Assembly: GCF_022369435.1 (NCBI RefSeq)
Contig: NZ_CP059597.1
Location: 1,426,001-1,490,000 of the forward strand
Direction of reading: 5' to 3'
From: Campylobacter sp. RM10537
GTDB taxonomy: Bacteria; Campylobacterota; Campylobacteria; Campylobacterales; Campylobacteraceae
DNA: 64,000 nucleotides
Shown piece by piece: positions 54,478 through 63,817 of the stretch (its first letter is position 1; every line of letters starts with the position of its first letter). A program made the position numbers and the translations under genes. The notes under the pieces are model-generated. The model was not told the DNA's origin. It made no database searches and saw only the letters and a list, made by a program, of their open reading frames with translations.

Positions 54478-56577
54478 TTATTCTTTTATTTCTTTTTTTA
54501 TCTTGCATTTAAGACATTCTAAAAAAGTACCTTTTTTTAATTCTTTAATTACCAAATTTTCACCACACTCTTCACATTTTTCATCGCTTGGTTTATATTT
54601 TGAAATAAAATTACATTTTGGATAAGCACTACAACCATAAAATTTTCCACGCTTAGAAAAACGTTCTACAATTTCACCTTTTTGACAGCTAGGACAGATT
54701 ATGCCTATACTATTGATTTTTTTTGTAGTGATATTTTCATCATTTGTTTTATTTTCATTTTTTAAATTTCTAGAATATTTACATTTTGGGAAATTTAAAC
54801 AAGCCACAAATTCACCAAAACGCCCTTTTCTTATAGCTAATTCTCCTCCGCAATCAGGACAAGATTCGCCTAATTTTGTCACTGTTTTTTGACTTGCAAT
54901 TTTTGTTTTTCCCTCTTCAATTTTTTTCATAAAAGGATAATAAAATCCTTTTAAGATATTTTGCCAATCTGCTTTATCTTCAGCAATATCATCTAAAGTA
55001 TTTTCAAGATTTGAAGTAAATTTGCTATCCACAATATCACTAAAATTTTTTTCAAGCACTTCAGTTACATTAAAAGCAATATCGCTAGGGATAAGCTGTT
55101 TTTTATCAATTTTGACATAATCACGGCTTGTCAGTATAGAAATAGTTGGAGCATAAGTTGATGGACGGCCTATACCTAAGCTTTCCAATTTTTTCACAAG
55201 CCCTGCTTCAGAATATCTTGAAGGTGGTTCAGTAAAATGTGAATTCATTTCTAGTTTTTGAATTTTTAACTTCTCACCTTTTTGAAGATTAGGTAAAATT
55301 TTATCCTTATCCATATCCCCATAAACTTTATAATATCCATCAAAAAGAATTTTTCTACCGCTTATTTTAAATAAAGCTCTATCATTTTTTACAAAGACAT
55401 TTTGTGTTTGAGAAATAGCAGGATTCATTTGACAAGCTAAAAAACGATTATAAATAAGTGTATAAAGCTTTAATTCATCTTTATCTAAAAAATTAGCTGC
55501 AATTTGTGGTGTAAAATCCAAATTTGTAGGACGGATAGCCTCGTGTGCTTCTTGCGCACCCTTAGCTTTTGTTACATAAATATTAGCCTTACTAGGCAAA
55601 TAATCTTTTCCAAAATCTTTTTGGATTAATTTTCTTACCTTATCTACCGCTTCTTTGGCCAAATTCAAACTATCAGTTCTCATATAGGTAATCACACCCA
55701 TCATACCTTGATGAGTATTAACCCCTTCATAAAGCTTTTGAGCTAGGATCATTGTTTTTTTAGGGTTAAACCCCAAACGATTGCTTGCACTTTGTTGCAA
55801 AGTTGAAGTCATAAATGGAGGAGGTGGAGCAATTTTTCTTTCCTTGCTCTCTATATTTTCTATCGTATAAATATCATTTTTACAAGCTTCAAGAATTAAT
55901 TTTGCACGATCTTTATTGGTAATAGTAAGCTTTTCAATTTTTATTTTATCAAATTCAACTAACTCAGCATCCAAATCAGAATTAAAAATCATATCAATGC
56001 TAAAATATTCCAAAGGCACAAAAGCACGAATTTCCTTTTCTCTATCAACTATAATTTTCAAAGCAGCGCTTTGAACTCGTCCAGCACTCAAACCTCTTTG
56101 AATTTTTTGCCCCAATAAAGGACTTAATTTATAGCCCACTATACGATCCAATAAACGTCTTGTTTGCTGAGCATTAACCGAATGCATATTAAGTTTTCTT
56201 GGGTTTTTTAAAGCATCTTCAATAGCACTTTTAGTAATCTCATGAAATACGATACGAGGCAAAATATTTTCATCTTTTCCTATAGCTTTTGCAATATGAT
56301 ATGCTATAGCCTCACCTTCTCTATCTTCATCTGTTGCAAGATAAATTTGTGCAGCATTTTTTGCTTTTTCTTTAAGCTCTTTAACTAAACTACTGTGATC
56401 ACTTGTTATTCTGTATTCTGGTATAAATTCGTCATTTTCTATTTTTATACCAAAACTTGTTTTAGGTAGATCCCTTATATGTCCTTTAGAAGCTATAACT
56501 TCATAATTTTTTCCTAAAAAATTACCTATAGTTTTAGCCTTAGCGGGAGATTCTACTATAATTAAATTTTTTTTCAT
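54478..56577 (-). CDS. topA: DNA topoisomerase I
   Basis: TopA relaxes negative supercoils. The 699-residue protein has the TOPRIM start IVESPAKAKTIGNFLG, the acidic triad region YLATDEDREGEAIA, the active-site Tyr in GVITYMRTDSLNLA (near 307), and three C-terminal Cys4 zinc ribbons starting CPDCGG, CPSCQK and CEECGE. It is convergent to nothing; the divergent MFS gene is 155 bases away. Length is normal for epsilonproteobacteria. Confidence 0.97.
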   Translation of the reverse strand: MKKNLIIVESPAKAKTIGNFLGKNYEVIASKGHIRDLPKTSFGIKIENDEFIPEYRITSDHSSLVKELKEKAKNAAQIYLATDEDREGEAIAYHIAKAIGKDENILPRIVFHEITKSAIEDALKNPRKLNMHSVNAQQTRRLLDRIVGYKLSPLLGQKIQRGLSAGRVQSAALKIIVDREKEIRAFVPLEYFSIDMIFNSDLDAELVEFDKIKIEKLTITNKDRAKLILEACKNDIYTIENIESKERKIAPPPPFMTSTLQQSASNRLGFNPKKTMILAQKLYEGVNTHQGMMGVITYMRTDSLNLAKEAVDKVRKLIQKDFGKDYLPSKANIYVTKAKGAQEAHEAIRPTNLDFTPQIAANFLDKDELKLYTLIYNRFLACQMNPAISQTQNVFVKNDRALFKISGRKILFDGYYKVYGDMDKDKILPNLQKGEKLKIQKLEMNSHFTEPPSRYSEAGLVKKLESLGIGRPSTYAPTISILTSRDYVKIDKKQLIPSDIAFNVTEVLEKNFSDIVDSKFTSNLENTLDDIAEDKADWQNILKGFYYPFMKKIEEGKTKIASQKTVTKLGESCPDCGGELAIRKGRFGEFVACLNFPKCKYSRNLKNENKTNDENITTKKINSIGIICPSCQKGEIVERFSKRGKFYGCSAYPKCNFISKYKPSDEKCEECGENLVIKELKKGTFLECLKCKIKKEIKE

Positions 56578-56706
56578 GAGCTAAACCTCAAATGCTGATT
56601 TTAAAAACATTTCATTATCTTAATAAACAAAAGCTGAATTTAGCTAAAAAAATTTAAAAATTTACTTATAAATTGCCAAAAATAGAAACATATAATTAAT
56701 TTGGAG

Positions 56707-56712
56707 TATAAT
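56707..56712 (+). promoter_or_regulatory. -10 box (TATAAT) for the MFS transporter
   Basis: TATAAT in GGAGTATAATAAA lies 21 bases before the ATG at 56733. The leader is short and contains AAAAGG as ribosome site. Confidence 0.55.
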
Positions 56713-56732
56713 AAATTAAAAAAGGCTTTAAA

Positions 56733-58001
56733 ATGCAAAAAAAACATTATCAATTTCACCCCAATGATACAAAATTAGATAAAAAAATAGTTGAAATTAC
56801 TGAAAAATCTACCTTTAAAATCGCAGTATTTTCTATGGCAGCTATGACTATGTTAGGTAGCGTAGTTATTTCTTCAGCATTGCCAGCCATAAGCAAACAT
56901 TTTGAAAATCTTTTAATTCAAGCAGGTGCTACAAGCTCAACAAGTTTTACTTTAGCCCACCTTGATATCTTAGTAAGATTAGTTTTAACTATGCCTGCTA
57001 TTTTCGTCGTTATCTTATCGCCTTTTGCGGGAATTTTGATGGATAAATTTGGCAAATTAAAATTTGTTTTTCCTGCAATGATAATATGGACTATAGCTGG
57101 TGTGAGTGGATTTTTTCTTAATAATATTTATGCTATTTTGCTTTCTAGAGCTATTTTTGGGATGGCTACAGCTTTTATCATGACAGGAGCTTCAGCTCTG
57201 CTTGGAGATTATTACAGCCATGGTGGTTTTAATCGACGCGAAAACGCCTTAAGTTTGCAAGGTTTTTTCTGTGCAGTCGGAGGTGCTGTTTTTATCTCTA
57301 TTGCAGGTTTTGTTTCTAGTTATTCATGGCGTTATCCTTTTTTAGTTTATGGACTCGGGATACTTATTACTCTTATAGCTATACTTTATCTTTTTGAGCC
57401 ACATTTTAAATTTTACAATCACACTAAAGTAGAAACAAAGACAAATTATTGGCAGTTTCTTCCTATTTATTTTATAGGATTTTTTATCATGGTTGTATAT
57501 TATATTTCTCCAACACAACTTCCTTATTATATAGAAGGGCACTTAGGTTTAGATCCTAAATATATAGGAATTTCAATGTCTGTTTCTGCTCTTTGTTATG
57601 GGGTTTTTTCACTCAGTTATAAATATATTATGCGTTTTTTAAGTATTAAAAAAATTTATATTTTAACGTTATTTATAGTAGGATGCTCCTTTTTGTTATT
57701 GTTTTTAGTCCATAATTTTATAGCAGTTTTAATAGCCTTAGCGCTATTAGGAACTGGAGGGGGCATCATGCTTGTTAACAATACTGCTTATCTTTTTTCT
57801 ATATGTCCAGAAGATGCAAGAGCTAGAGCTTATGGAATTTTAGCAAGTTGTATTTTTCTTGGACAATTTTTAAGCCCTATTATATCTCAACCCTTAGTAA
57901 GACAAATAGGATTAGTTGATGCTTTTTTAATATGGGCTATTGTAATTTTTACAGTTTGTATAATATTTATATTTTTGAAACAGAAAGCTAGGATTAATTA
58001 A
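56733..58001 (+). CDS. Major facilitator superfamily transporter (Cj1687-like)
   Basis: The 422-residue inner-membrane protein has 12 membrane helices and the MFS loop motif as GILMDKFGKLKFVFP near residue 97. A long hydrophilic N-terminus (about 28 residues) precedes the first helix. RAIFGMATAFIMTGASALLGDYY and the second-half GTGGGIMLVNNTAYLFS suggest a drug:H+ antiporter-like efflux subfamily, but the substrate cannot be assigned. It stands alone with its own promoter and terminator. Confidence 0.88.
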   Translation: MQKKHYQFHPNDTKLDKKIVEITEKSTFKIAVFSMAAMTMLGSVVISSALPAISKHFENLLIQAGATSSTSFTLAHLDILVRLVLTMPAIFVVILSPFAGILMDKFGKLKFVFPAMIIWTIAGVSGFFLNNIYAILLSRAIFGMATAFIMTGASALLGDYYSHGGFNRRENALSLQGFFCAVGGAVFISIAGFVSSYSWRYPFLVYGLGILITLIAILYLFEPHFKFYNHTKVETKTNYWQFLPIYFIGFFIMVVYYISPTQLPYYIEGHLGLDPKYIGISMSVSALCYGVFSLSYKYIMRFLSIKKIYILTLFIVGCSFLLLFLVHNFIAVLIALALLGTGGGIMLVNNTAYLFSICPEDARARAYGILASCIFLGQFLSPIISQPLVRQIGLVDAFLIWAIVIFTVCIIFIFLKQKARIN

Positions 58002-58019
58002 GAATAAATCTTAGCTTTT
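57984..58019 (+). terminator. MFS gene terminator
   Basis: AAAGCTAGGATT (57984-57995) pairs with AATCTTAGCTTT (58007-58018), 12 pairs with one G-T. It starts in the last codons of the gene and the descending arm ends in TTTT. Confidence 0.75.
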
Positions 58020-58227
58020 ACACTATCAACTTCTGCCATGAATACCAAAAAAAATACTTCTTAACTTCATATTTATCTAAGAAAATTTACTTTATCTTAT
58101 TTTGTCTAAATTTAAAAATAGATTTTTTAGAAATTCTAAAATCTTGCAAATTTTGAATAATATCTTTAAAAATTTATTCTAATTTTTTATCCTTTAATTC
58201 TATCAATATATTTTTTTTCAAAGCCAT
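58018..58227 (-). pseudogene. Possible remnant ORF with two in-frame stops
   Basis: On the minus strand an ATG at 58227 reads MALKKNILIELKDKKLE, stops, then continues in frame IFKDIIQNLQDFRISKKSIF and, after a second stop, LDKYEVKKYFFWYSWQKLIV. The residue pattern looks like a decayed protein of about 70 residues. There is no ribosome site. The family is unknown and chance is possible in such AT-rich DNA. Confidence 0.3.
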
Positions 58228-58331
58228 GCTACTTTAAATATATTAATTTTTACAGTTAGATATTTATCTTGAAAAATTAAATGTATTTTTATAAAAAATT
58301 TAAATGTATAAGGTTTTGAAATATTCTTTAG

Positions 58332-58430
58332 ATGTCGCAAATTAAAGTTTTAAAATTATTGCTCTCTATTTTAACCTTAATTTTAATATCTTTTTCTTTC
58401 TGTATTAAAGAAAATCGACTTAAATTTTAA
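58332..58430 (+). CDS. Possible 32-residue hydrophobic peptide
   Basis: ATG to TAA gives MSQIKVLKLLLSILTLILIS and a charged tail KENRLKF: a single membrane helix with basic ends, a form shared by type I toxins and small membrane peptides. There is no clear ribosome site or promoter. It lies in the 529-base gap between the MFS gene and secY, where I saw no other feature except the remnant and two hairpins. Confidence 0.25.
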   Translation: MSQIKVLKLLLSILTLILISFSFCIKENRLKF

Positions 58431-58482
58431 ACTAACTAAATTTTTGATTTAAAAAATAATAACATTACTTTTTTAAAATGAC

Positions 58483-58508
58483 AGCAAGGAATTTTAGATT
58501 TCCTTGCT
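58483..58508. terminator. Terminator after secY
   Basis: AGCAAGGAA (58483-58491) pairs perfectly with TTCCTTGCT (58500-58508). It lies 23 bases past the secY stop. The + strand side continues as TATTTTTT and the minus strand side as GTCATTTT, so it can work in both directions. Confidence 0.65.
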
Positions 58509-58530
58509 TATTTTTTGTATTATTATTATT

Positions 58531-59796
58531 TTACAAACCTACCGCACTTAAAGTCTGATACTTATTCATATAAATTTGAGCTTCAATTTTTCTCATTGTA
58601 TCAAGTGCAACTTGTACCACAATAAGCACAGAAGTGCCACCAAATTGAAAAGGTACTCCCATAAATTTTACCAAAACCCAAGGTAAAGTTGCTATGATTC
58701 CCAAATAAATAGAGCCAGATAAAGTTAAACGAGAAGCAATTTCATTTAAATAATTTGAAGTTCCTTCTCCTGGACGAATTCCTGGGATAAAACCGCCTTG
58801 TTTTTTAAGATTGTCTGCAATATCCTTAGCATTAAATGCTATAGAAGCATAAAAGTAAGCAAAGAAAATCACAAAGATAAAGGTTAAAATGTGAAATATA
58901 TATCCATTAGGATTTAAAAAATCATTGACAGCTTGTATATAAGGATTTGTGCTAGTTTGTAAAATGGTTGTTGGAAACATTAAAATCGCACTTGCAAAGA
59001 TTGGAGGAATAACTCCGCTAAGATTGATCTTAATTGGAATATAATTCATGATGCGTTTATTTTGGTTTTGCATTACTACTTTACGAGAATAAGAAATAGG
59101 GATTCTACGTTCTCCAAGTTCAACATAAATAATAGCACCTATTGTAATTAAAATCAAAACAAAAATAGCAAAAGCGGTTAAGAAATTCATTTCTCCTGAA
59201 TTAACCTGCCCTATAGTTCCTGAAATGGCTCTTGGAATTCCTGATACAATACCTGCAAAAATAATTAAAGAAATACCATTTCCTATGCCTCTTTGAGTAA
59301 TTTGCTCACCAAGCCACATTAAAAGCATAGTTCCTGCAAGCATTGAAATAGCGCAAAGTGCAATAAACATATTTAAATTTTCCATCATAATGGCACTTGA
59401 TCCACCCTTGCCATGCAAGCTTTGCAAACCTATAGCTACACCTATACTTTGAGCTAAAGTTATTAATATGGTAGCATAGCGGATAATTTGCATATATTTT
59501 TGCATACTATCACGTTCTTTTTTCATCTTTCCAATACTTGGAAAAGTTGCTGCGAAAAGTTCCATTATAATAGAAGCAGTGATGTAAGGCATAATCCCTA
59601 AAGAAATAATAGAAAAACGTTGAGCTGCCCCACCACTAAAAACATTAAATAAACCTAAAGCATTATTTTGATTATGATTAAAAAAATCTGCAATCACATC
59701 AGCATTGACGCCAGGAACTGGAATATAAGCCAGAACCCTATAAGCAAATAGAAAAGCTAAAGTGATTAAGATCTTATTCGTCAATGCTCTATTCAT
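58531..59796 (-). CDS. secY: Preprotein translocase subunit SecY
   Basis: SecY forms the protein-conducting channel of the Sec translocase. The 421-residue membrane protein has ten helices, the plug-region start PVPGVNADVI, FNVFSGGAAQRFSI, the cytoplasmic loop YVELGERRIPISYSRK and FADNLKK-type loop ADNLKKQGGFIPGIRPGEGTS in two parts. It closes the leftward ribosomal protein operon, sharing one base with rplO. SecG is at 18102. Confidence 0.97.
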   Translation of the reverse strand: MNRALTNKILITLAFLFAYRVLAYIPVPGVNADVIADFFNHNQNNALGLFNVFSGGAAQRFSIISLGIMPYITASIIMELFAATFPSIGKMKKERDSMQKYMQIIRYATILITLAQSIGVAIGLQSLHGKGGSSAIMMENLNMFIALCAISMLAGTMLLMWLGEQITQRGIGNGISLIIFAGIVSGIPRAISGTIGQVNSGEMNFLTAFAIFVLILITIGAIIYVELGERRIPISYSRKVVMQNQNKRIMNYIPIKINLSGVIPPIFASAILMFPTTILQTSTNPYIQAVNDFLNPNGYIFHILTFIFVIFFAYFYASIAFNAKDIADNLKKQGGFIPGIRPGEGTSNYLNEIASRLTLSGSIYLGIIATLPWVLVKFMGVPFQFGGTSVLIVVQVALDTMRKIEAQIYMNKYQTLSAVGL

Positions 59797-60188
59797 TATT
59801 TTGTTCCAGTGACGCTAATATTCTCGTCTTTAATTTTTGATACTAAGCTTTTAGCACTAGCACCGATAAGTTTAACTTTTTTTACAGATTTTGAAAGCTT
59901 ATGAACACTCTTAATATTTTCAATTGTAATTTCAGCCAAATCTTTTATAGCTGTAATTTTTTCAACATTAATTATATAAGGCTTTTCAATTTTAGATGTA
60001 AAACCCACTTTTGGTAATCTTCTTTGAAGTGGTTGCTGACCTCCTTCAAAACCTCTTTTTTCATTATAACCTTTTCTAGCAGTTTGACCCTTACCTCCTC
60101 TGGTAGCAGTCTTACCCATACCAGAACCTTGACCGCGGCCAATTCTTTTAGTTTTATGCGTTGAACCCGCTGCTTTTGTTAAATTCAT
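59796..60188 (-). CDS. rplO: Ribosomal protein L15
   Basis: L15 is a late-assembly protein of the 50S subunit. The 130-residue protein has the Gly/Arg-rich N-terminal tail [21 protein letters not shown] and [16 protein letters not shown], followed by a shortened C-terminal domain. It lies 3 bases after rpsE and shares a base with secY. Length is typical for Campylobacter. Confidence 0.97.
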   Translation of the reverse strand: MNLTKAAGSTHKTKRIGRGQGSGMGKTATRGGKGQTARKGYNEKRGFEGGQQPLQRRLPKVGFTSKIEKPYIINVEKITAIKDLAEITIENIKSVHKLSKSVKKVKLIGASAKSLVSKIKDENISVTGTK

Positions 60189-60191
60189 TAC

Positions 60192-60635
60192 TTATCCTTT
60201 TAACATTGTTAAAGCTTTAATGGTAGCACGAACCACATTAGCTGAATTATTTGAGCCTAAAGATTTAGTTAAAATATCTTTAATACCAGCAAGCTCTACA
60301 ATAGGACGTGTAGAACCACCAGCAATAACTCCTGTACCTTCGCTAGCTGGTTTAAGTAAAATTCTACTTGCATTGTATTTTACTTCTACATCATGAGCAA
60401 TAGTCGAACCTTTAGTTTTTACTTCAACAATATTTTTAAATGCATCATCGACTGCTTTGCGAATAGCATCTGGAACTTCTTTAGCTTTTCCATAACCAAC
60501 ACCCACTAAACCTTTGCGATTACCAACAATCACTAAAGCAGTAAATCTAAATCTTCTACCACCTTTAACTACCTTAGTAACCCTACCAATATCAACAATG
60601 ACTTCTTCAAATTCTTCTCTATTATATTTTTCCAT
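60192..60635 (-). CDS. rpsE: Ribosomal protein S5
   Basis: S5 helps decoding fidelity on the 30S subunit. From the ATG at 60635 it has 147 residues; a TTG just before would add one. Motifs are [20 protein letters not shown]-type ([18 protein letters not shown]), [15 protein letters not shown] and VFAGGSTRP-like [21 protein letters not shown] of the ribosome site lies in the rplR-rpsE junction. Confidence 0.97.
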
Positions 60636-60645
60636 CAATTACCCC

Positions 60646-61002
60646 TTATAGCCTAATACCATTTTCTCTTAAAGATTCTGCTAAAACTGCGATTACCCCA
60701 TGATAAACATAACCATTTCTGTCAAACACAGCTTGCTCAATTTTTTTAGCCTTCAATAATTTCGCAAATTCAGCAGCAATTTTTTTAGCTCCTTCTTTAT
60801 TTGCTTTAATACCTAATTTGCGTCCATCTGCTGCAGCCAAAGTTACAGCTTTAACATCATCGATTGCTTGGATATAAAGAGTTCTATTTGATTTAAATAC
60901 AGAGATTCTTGGAAAATTTTCACAACCAGAAATTTTTGCTCTGATTCTCTTTTTTCTTTTAATTCTTAAAGTTAATTTTCTTTTTAATATATTTGCTCTC
61001 AT
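60646..61002 (-). CDS. rplR: Ribosomal protein L18
   Basis: L18 binds 5S rRNA with L5. The 118-residue protein has the usual length, with [30 protein letters not shown] and the C-terminal [24 protein letters not shown] (both seen in parts). It lies 12 bases after rplF and 7 before the rpsE start region. Confidence 0.97.
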   Translation of the reverse strand: MRANILKRKLTLRIKRKKRIRAKISGCENFPRISVFKSNRTLYIQAIDDVKAVTLAAADGRKLGIKANKEGAKKIAAEFAKLLKAKKIEQAVFDRNGYVYHGVIAVLAESLRENGIRL

Positions 61003-61014
61003 TCTTTAGTCCTC

Positions 61015-61551
61015 TTATTTCTTAGATGTCTTACCGGCTTTGCGGATAATACGCTCATCTGAATACTTAACGCCTTTTCCTTTATATGGCTCAGGTGGTC
61101 TAAATTCACGAATTTGAGCAGCAACTTGTCCTACTACTTGCTTATCGCTTCCTTTGACAATTACATTATTTTTATCAACTACAATTTCAATGCCTTCAGG
61201 AATATTATAATTAATAGGATGTGAAAAACCTAAACTTAGTTCTAAAATTTTTCCTTTTAAAGCAGCTTTGTAACCTACTCCATTGATTTCAAGAGTTTTT
61301 GAAAAACCTTGAGTCAAACCTATTACAATATTATAAGCTAAAGCTCTATAAGTTCCCCAATAAGCTCTGCTTTGTCTATCTTCACCTTTTGGAGAAAAAA
61401 GAATATTATTATCTTTAATCTCAACATTAACATGAGCTTTTGTATCAAGCTCTTTTACTAAATTTCCTTTTTTAAATTTAAGTAAATTTCCTTCTAATTT
61501 AACCTCTACTCCACTAGGAATAACTATTGGTTGTTTACCTATACGAGACAT
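61015..61551 (-). CDS. rplF: Ribosomal protein L6
   Basis: L6 sits near the GTPase centre of the 50S subunit. The 178-residue protein has [17 protein letters not shown] at the start, [17 protein letters not shown] in the middle and the conserved end [16 protein letters not shown]. The 77-base spacer to rpsH is longer than other gaps of the operon and contains no clear signal besides the AAGGAAA ribosome site. Confidence 0.97.
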   Translation of the reverse strand: MSRIGKQPIVIPSGVEVKLEGNLLKFKKGNLVKELDTKAHVNVEIKDNNILFSPKGEDRQSRAYWGTYRALAYNIVIGLTQGFSKTLEINGVGYKAALKGKILELSLGFSHPINYNIPEGIEIVVDKNNVIVKGSDKQVVGQVAAQIREFRPPEPYKGKGVKYSDERIIRKAGKTSKK

Positions 61552-61628
61552 ATTTTTCCTTTTTATTTGTCTAGGATATTTCTACTTTTTGCAAAGAATG
61601 GATACCCAATGCCATAAAAAGCAGATTT

Positions 61629-62024
61629 TTACCAAATGGTACATAAAATTTCGCCGCCAACTCCAGCTTTATAAGCTTCATCGTTAGCCAAAACACCTTT
61701 GCTTGTGCTTACTACAATAGTACCATAACCATTTTTAAAACGTTTAATTTCATCTTTTCCTTTATAAACACGACGACCAGGCTTTGAAACTCTTTTAAGT
61801 TCATTAATAACACTTTTGCCTTTTTCATCATATTTTAAGATCACATTGATAAATTTCTTTTTATCTTCTTCGATAACATTAAAACTTTCAATATAACCTT
61901 TAGCTTGAAAAATTCCAACTAAAGCTTCAACAACTTTAGAATGTAAAAGTTTAGTTGTTTCAAGTTTTCTCATTCCCGCATTGCGAATTCTTGTTAATGA
62001 GTCTGAAATTATATCATTTATCAT
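61629..62024 (-). CDS. rpsH: Ribosomal protein S8
   Basis: S8 nucleates the central 30S domain and in E. coli represses the spc operon. The 131-residue protein has the typical start [16 protein letters not shown] and end [35 protein letters not shown] in parts. It lies 9 bases after rpsN. Confidence 0.97.
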   Translation of the reverse strand: MINDIISDSLTRIRNAGMRKLETTKLLHSKVVEALVGIFQAKGYIESFNVIEEDKKKFINVILKYDEKGKSVINELKRVSKPGRRVYKGKDEIKRFKNGYGTIVVSTSKGVLANDEAYKAGVGGEILCTIW

Positions 62025-62033
62025 TTTATTTCC

Positions 62034-62219
62034 TTACCAACTTGCTTTTTTAAGACCTGGAATTAAACCTTCATTGCCCATTTTTCTTAAACAAACTCTG
62101 CAAATTCCAAAATCCCTATAAACTGAATGCGGACGTCCACAAATTTGGCATCTAGTATAGCCCCTTACTTTAAATTTAGGCTTACGTGCTGCTTTTGCAA
62201 TCATTGATTTTTTAGCCAT
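62034..62219 (-). CDS. rpsN: Ribosomal protein S14, zinc-binding type
   Basis: From the ATG at 62219 it has 61 residues and starts [18 protein letters not shown]. The Cys4 zinc site CQIC...CRVC marks the short zinc form (type Z), as in other epsilonproteobacteria, in contrast to the longer zinc-free form of E. coli. An in-frame ATG 27 bases upstream lies inside rplE without a ribosome site. It overlaps the rplE end by 8 bases. Confidence 0.96.
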   Translation of the reverse strand: MAKKSMIAKAARKPKFKVRGYTRCQICGRPHSVYRDFGICRVCLRKMGNEGLIPGLKKASW

Positions 62220-62766
62220 CTTTTCTTCCTTTTGCAAATGGTACACCGATAAGTTCTAATAGTTTTTGCGCTTGCTTATCGTTTTGTGCTGTTGTAACTA
62301 TAGAAATATTCATACCATGGGTTCTTAAAATTTTATCATACTCAACTTCTGGAAACATAAGTTGTTCATCAAGACCAAAATTATAATTTCCGCGTCCATC
62401 AAAGCCATCTCTACTCAAACCTCTAAAGTCTTTTACTCTTGGAAGAGCAATAGAGATTAATTTGTCAAGAAAAGCATACATATTGTCTTTTCTTAAAGTA
62501 ACCATAACTCCAACTGGAAACCCTTCACGAACTTTAAAACCAGCCACAGATTTTTTTGCTTTAGTAATAACAGCTTTTTGCCCAGCAATTAAAGAAATTG
62601 TGTCGGCAATATTTTGCAATACTTTTTGATCCTTGGCAAGCTCTCCAGCTCCTACACTGATAACTACTTTTTCAATTGCTGGAATAAGCATAGGATTTTT
62701 AATATCAAATTCTTTAACCAATGCAGGCTTAATGCTTTGATTATATTTTTCTTTCAATCTCATCAT
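62212..62766 (-). CDS. rplE: Ribosomal protein L5
   Basis: L5 binds 5S rRNA and contacts the P-site tRNA. The 184-residue protein has [56 protein letters not shown] and the end [12 protein letters not shown]. The tail is a few residues longer than the C. jejuni protein as I recall it, and overlaps rpsN by 8 bases. It follows rplX after 3 bases. Confidence 0.96.
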   Translation of the reverse strand: MMRLKEKYNQSIKPALVKEFDIKNPMLIPAIEKVVISVGAGELAKDQKVLQNIADTISLIAGQKAVITKAKKSVAGFKVREGFPVGVMVTLRKDNMYAFLDKLISIALPRVKDFRGLSRDGFDGRGNYNFGLDEQLMFPEVEYDKILRTHGMNISIVTTAQNDKQAQKLLELIGVPFAKGRKDG

Positions 62767-62769
62767 TGC

Positions 62770-63003
62770 TTACTCCTGAATTTTTGCCACATTAGAAATA
62801 TCCATTGGCATTTCTTTATTAATAAATCCACCATTTGGATTTTTATCACTAGGCTTAATCGCTTTTTTAGCAATTTTACATCCCTCAACTACTACTTTAA
62901 GAGTTTTTGGATATACAGCTAAAACTTTACCAGTCTTACCTTTATCATCTCCTGTGATAATTTTTACATTATCACCTTTTTTTATTTTTAATTTAACCGC
63001 CAT
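62770..63003 (-). CDS. rplX: Ribosomal protein L24
   Basis: L24 is an early assembly protein of the 50S subunit. The 77-residue protein has the KOW motif [25 protein letters not shown] in parts and [17 protein letters not shown]. It is shorter than E. coli L24, as normal for epsilonproteobacteria. It shares one base with rplN. Confidence 0.95.
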   Translation of the reverse strand: MAVKLKIKKGDNVKIITGDDKGKTGKVLAVYPKTLKVVVEGCKIAKKAIKPSDKNPNGGFINKEMPMDISNVAKIQE

Positions 63004-63371
63004 TATAATACCTCCGGTGCTAGTGAAACAATTTTCATAAAGCCACCATATCTAACTTCTCTACCTATTGGTCCAAAAATACGAGTTCCTATAGGTTCTC
63101 TTTTATTATCAAGAATTACTGCAGCATTTTCATCAAAACGAATTAAAGAACCATTATCTCTATGAATTTCTTTTTTAGTTCTAACAATAACCGCTTTTAC
63201 AACTTGACCTTTTTTTACTTTACCATTTGGCAAAGCTTTTTTTACAGATGCAACAATAACATCACCAACAGTAGCATATCTTCTTTTACTACCTCCTAAA
63301 ACCTTAATACACATAAGTTCTTTTGCACCGCTGTTATCAGCTACTGCAAGTCTTGTAAAACTTTGAATCAT
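63003..63371 (-). CDS. rplN: Ribosomal protein L14
   Basis: L14 is a 50S protein at the subunit interface. The 122-residue length is exactly the family norm; it begins [19 protein letters not shown] and has [18 protein letters not shown] and [24 protein letters not shown]. It shares one base with both rplX and rpsQ. Confidence 0.98.
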   Translation of the reverse strand: MIQSFTRLAVADNSGAKELMCIKVLGGSKRRYATVGDVIVASVKKALPNGKVKKGQVVKAVIVRTKKEIHRDNGSLIRFDENAAVILDNKREPIGTRIFGPIGREVRYGGFMKIVSLAPEVL

Positions 63372-63622
63372 TACTCAACTCCTGTTGCTAATACAGATTT
63401 TAAGCGAAATGATTTTCTTTTAGAAAGTGGTCTGCATTCTACAGCAACAACAGTATCACCAACTTTAACTTCATTTCTTTCATCATGAATTAGATATTTT
63501 TTAAAGCGTTTTACGATTTTTCTATATCTTGGATGAACAACTTTTCTTTCAACCAAAATACTTGCTGTTTTTTCTCCAGCAATTTTTACAACAACGCCTT
63601 GAATTTCTCTTTTAAATGCCAT
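63371..63622 (-). CDS. rpsQ: Ribosomal protein S17
   Basis: S17 is an OB-fold protein of the 30S subunit. The 83-residue protein has [27 protein letters not shown] in parts, [13 protein letters not shown] and [13 protein letters not shown]. It lies 9 bases after rpmC with an AAGGA ribosome site. Confidence 0.97.
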   Translation of the reverse strand: MAFKREIQGVVVKIAGEKTASILVERKVVHPRYRKIVKRFKKYLIHDERNEVKVGDTVVAVECRPLSKRKSFRLKSVLATGVE

Positions 63623-63631
63623 TTTTTATCC

Positions 63632-63817
63632 TTATTTTAAAGCGTTAATTGCTGTATTTATTCTAGCAATATCTTTTTTAACTTCACTAACTTCTTTAGG
63701 ATTAGTTAGTTGCATTGTTTTTAGCTTTTGTTTTAAAGTGAATAAAAGCACCTTTTTTTCTTTTAGCATTGTTGCAAGCTCAGCTGCTGTTTTATCTTTA
63801 ATCTCAGTATATTTCAT
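63632..63817 (-). CDS. rpmC: Ribosomal protein L29
   Basis: L29 sits at the peptide exit tunnel. From the ATG at 63817 it has 61 residues, [18 protein letters not shown] and LRTQKATMQLTNP-like [16 protein letters not shown]. The in-frame upstream start at 63838 would lie inside rplP and is not preferred. It overlaps the rplP end by 14 bases. Confidence 0.95.
   Translation of the reverse strand: MKYTEIKDKTAAELATMLKEKKVLLFTLKQKLKTMQLTNPKEVSEVKKDIARINTAINALK

Noticed and set aside
62614-62922. 102-codon plus-strand ORF opposite the ribosomal protein genes
   Set aside because: It is the antisense shadow of rplE and rplX, with no ribosome site and unlikely composition. The same applies to plus-strand ORFs opposite purF, iscS, topA and recA.
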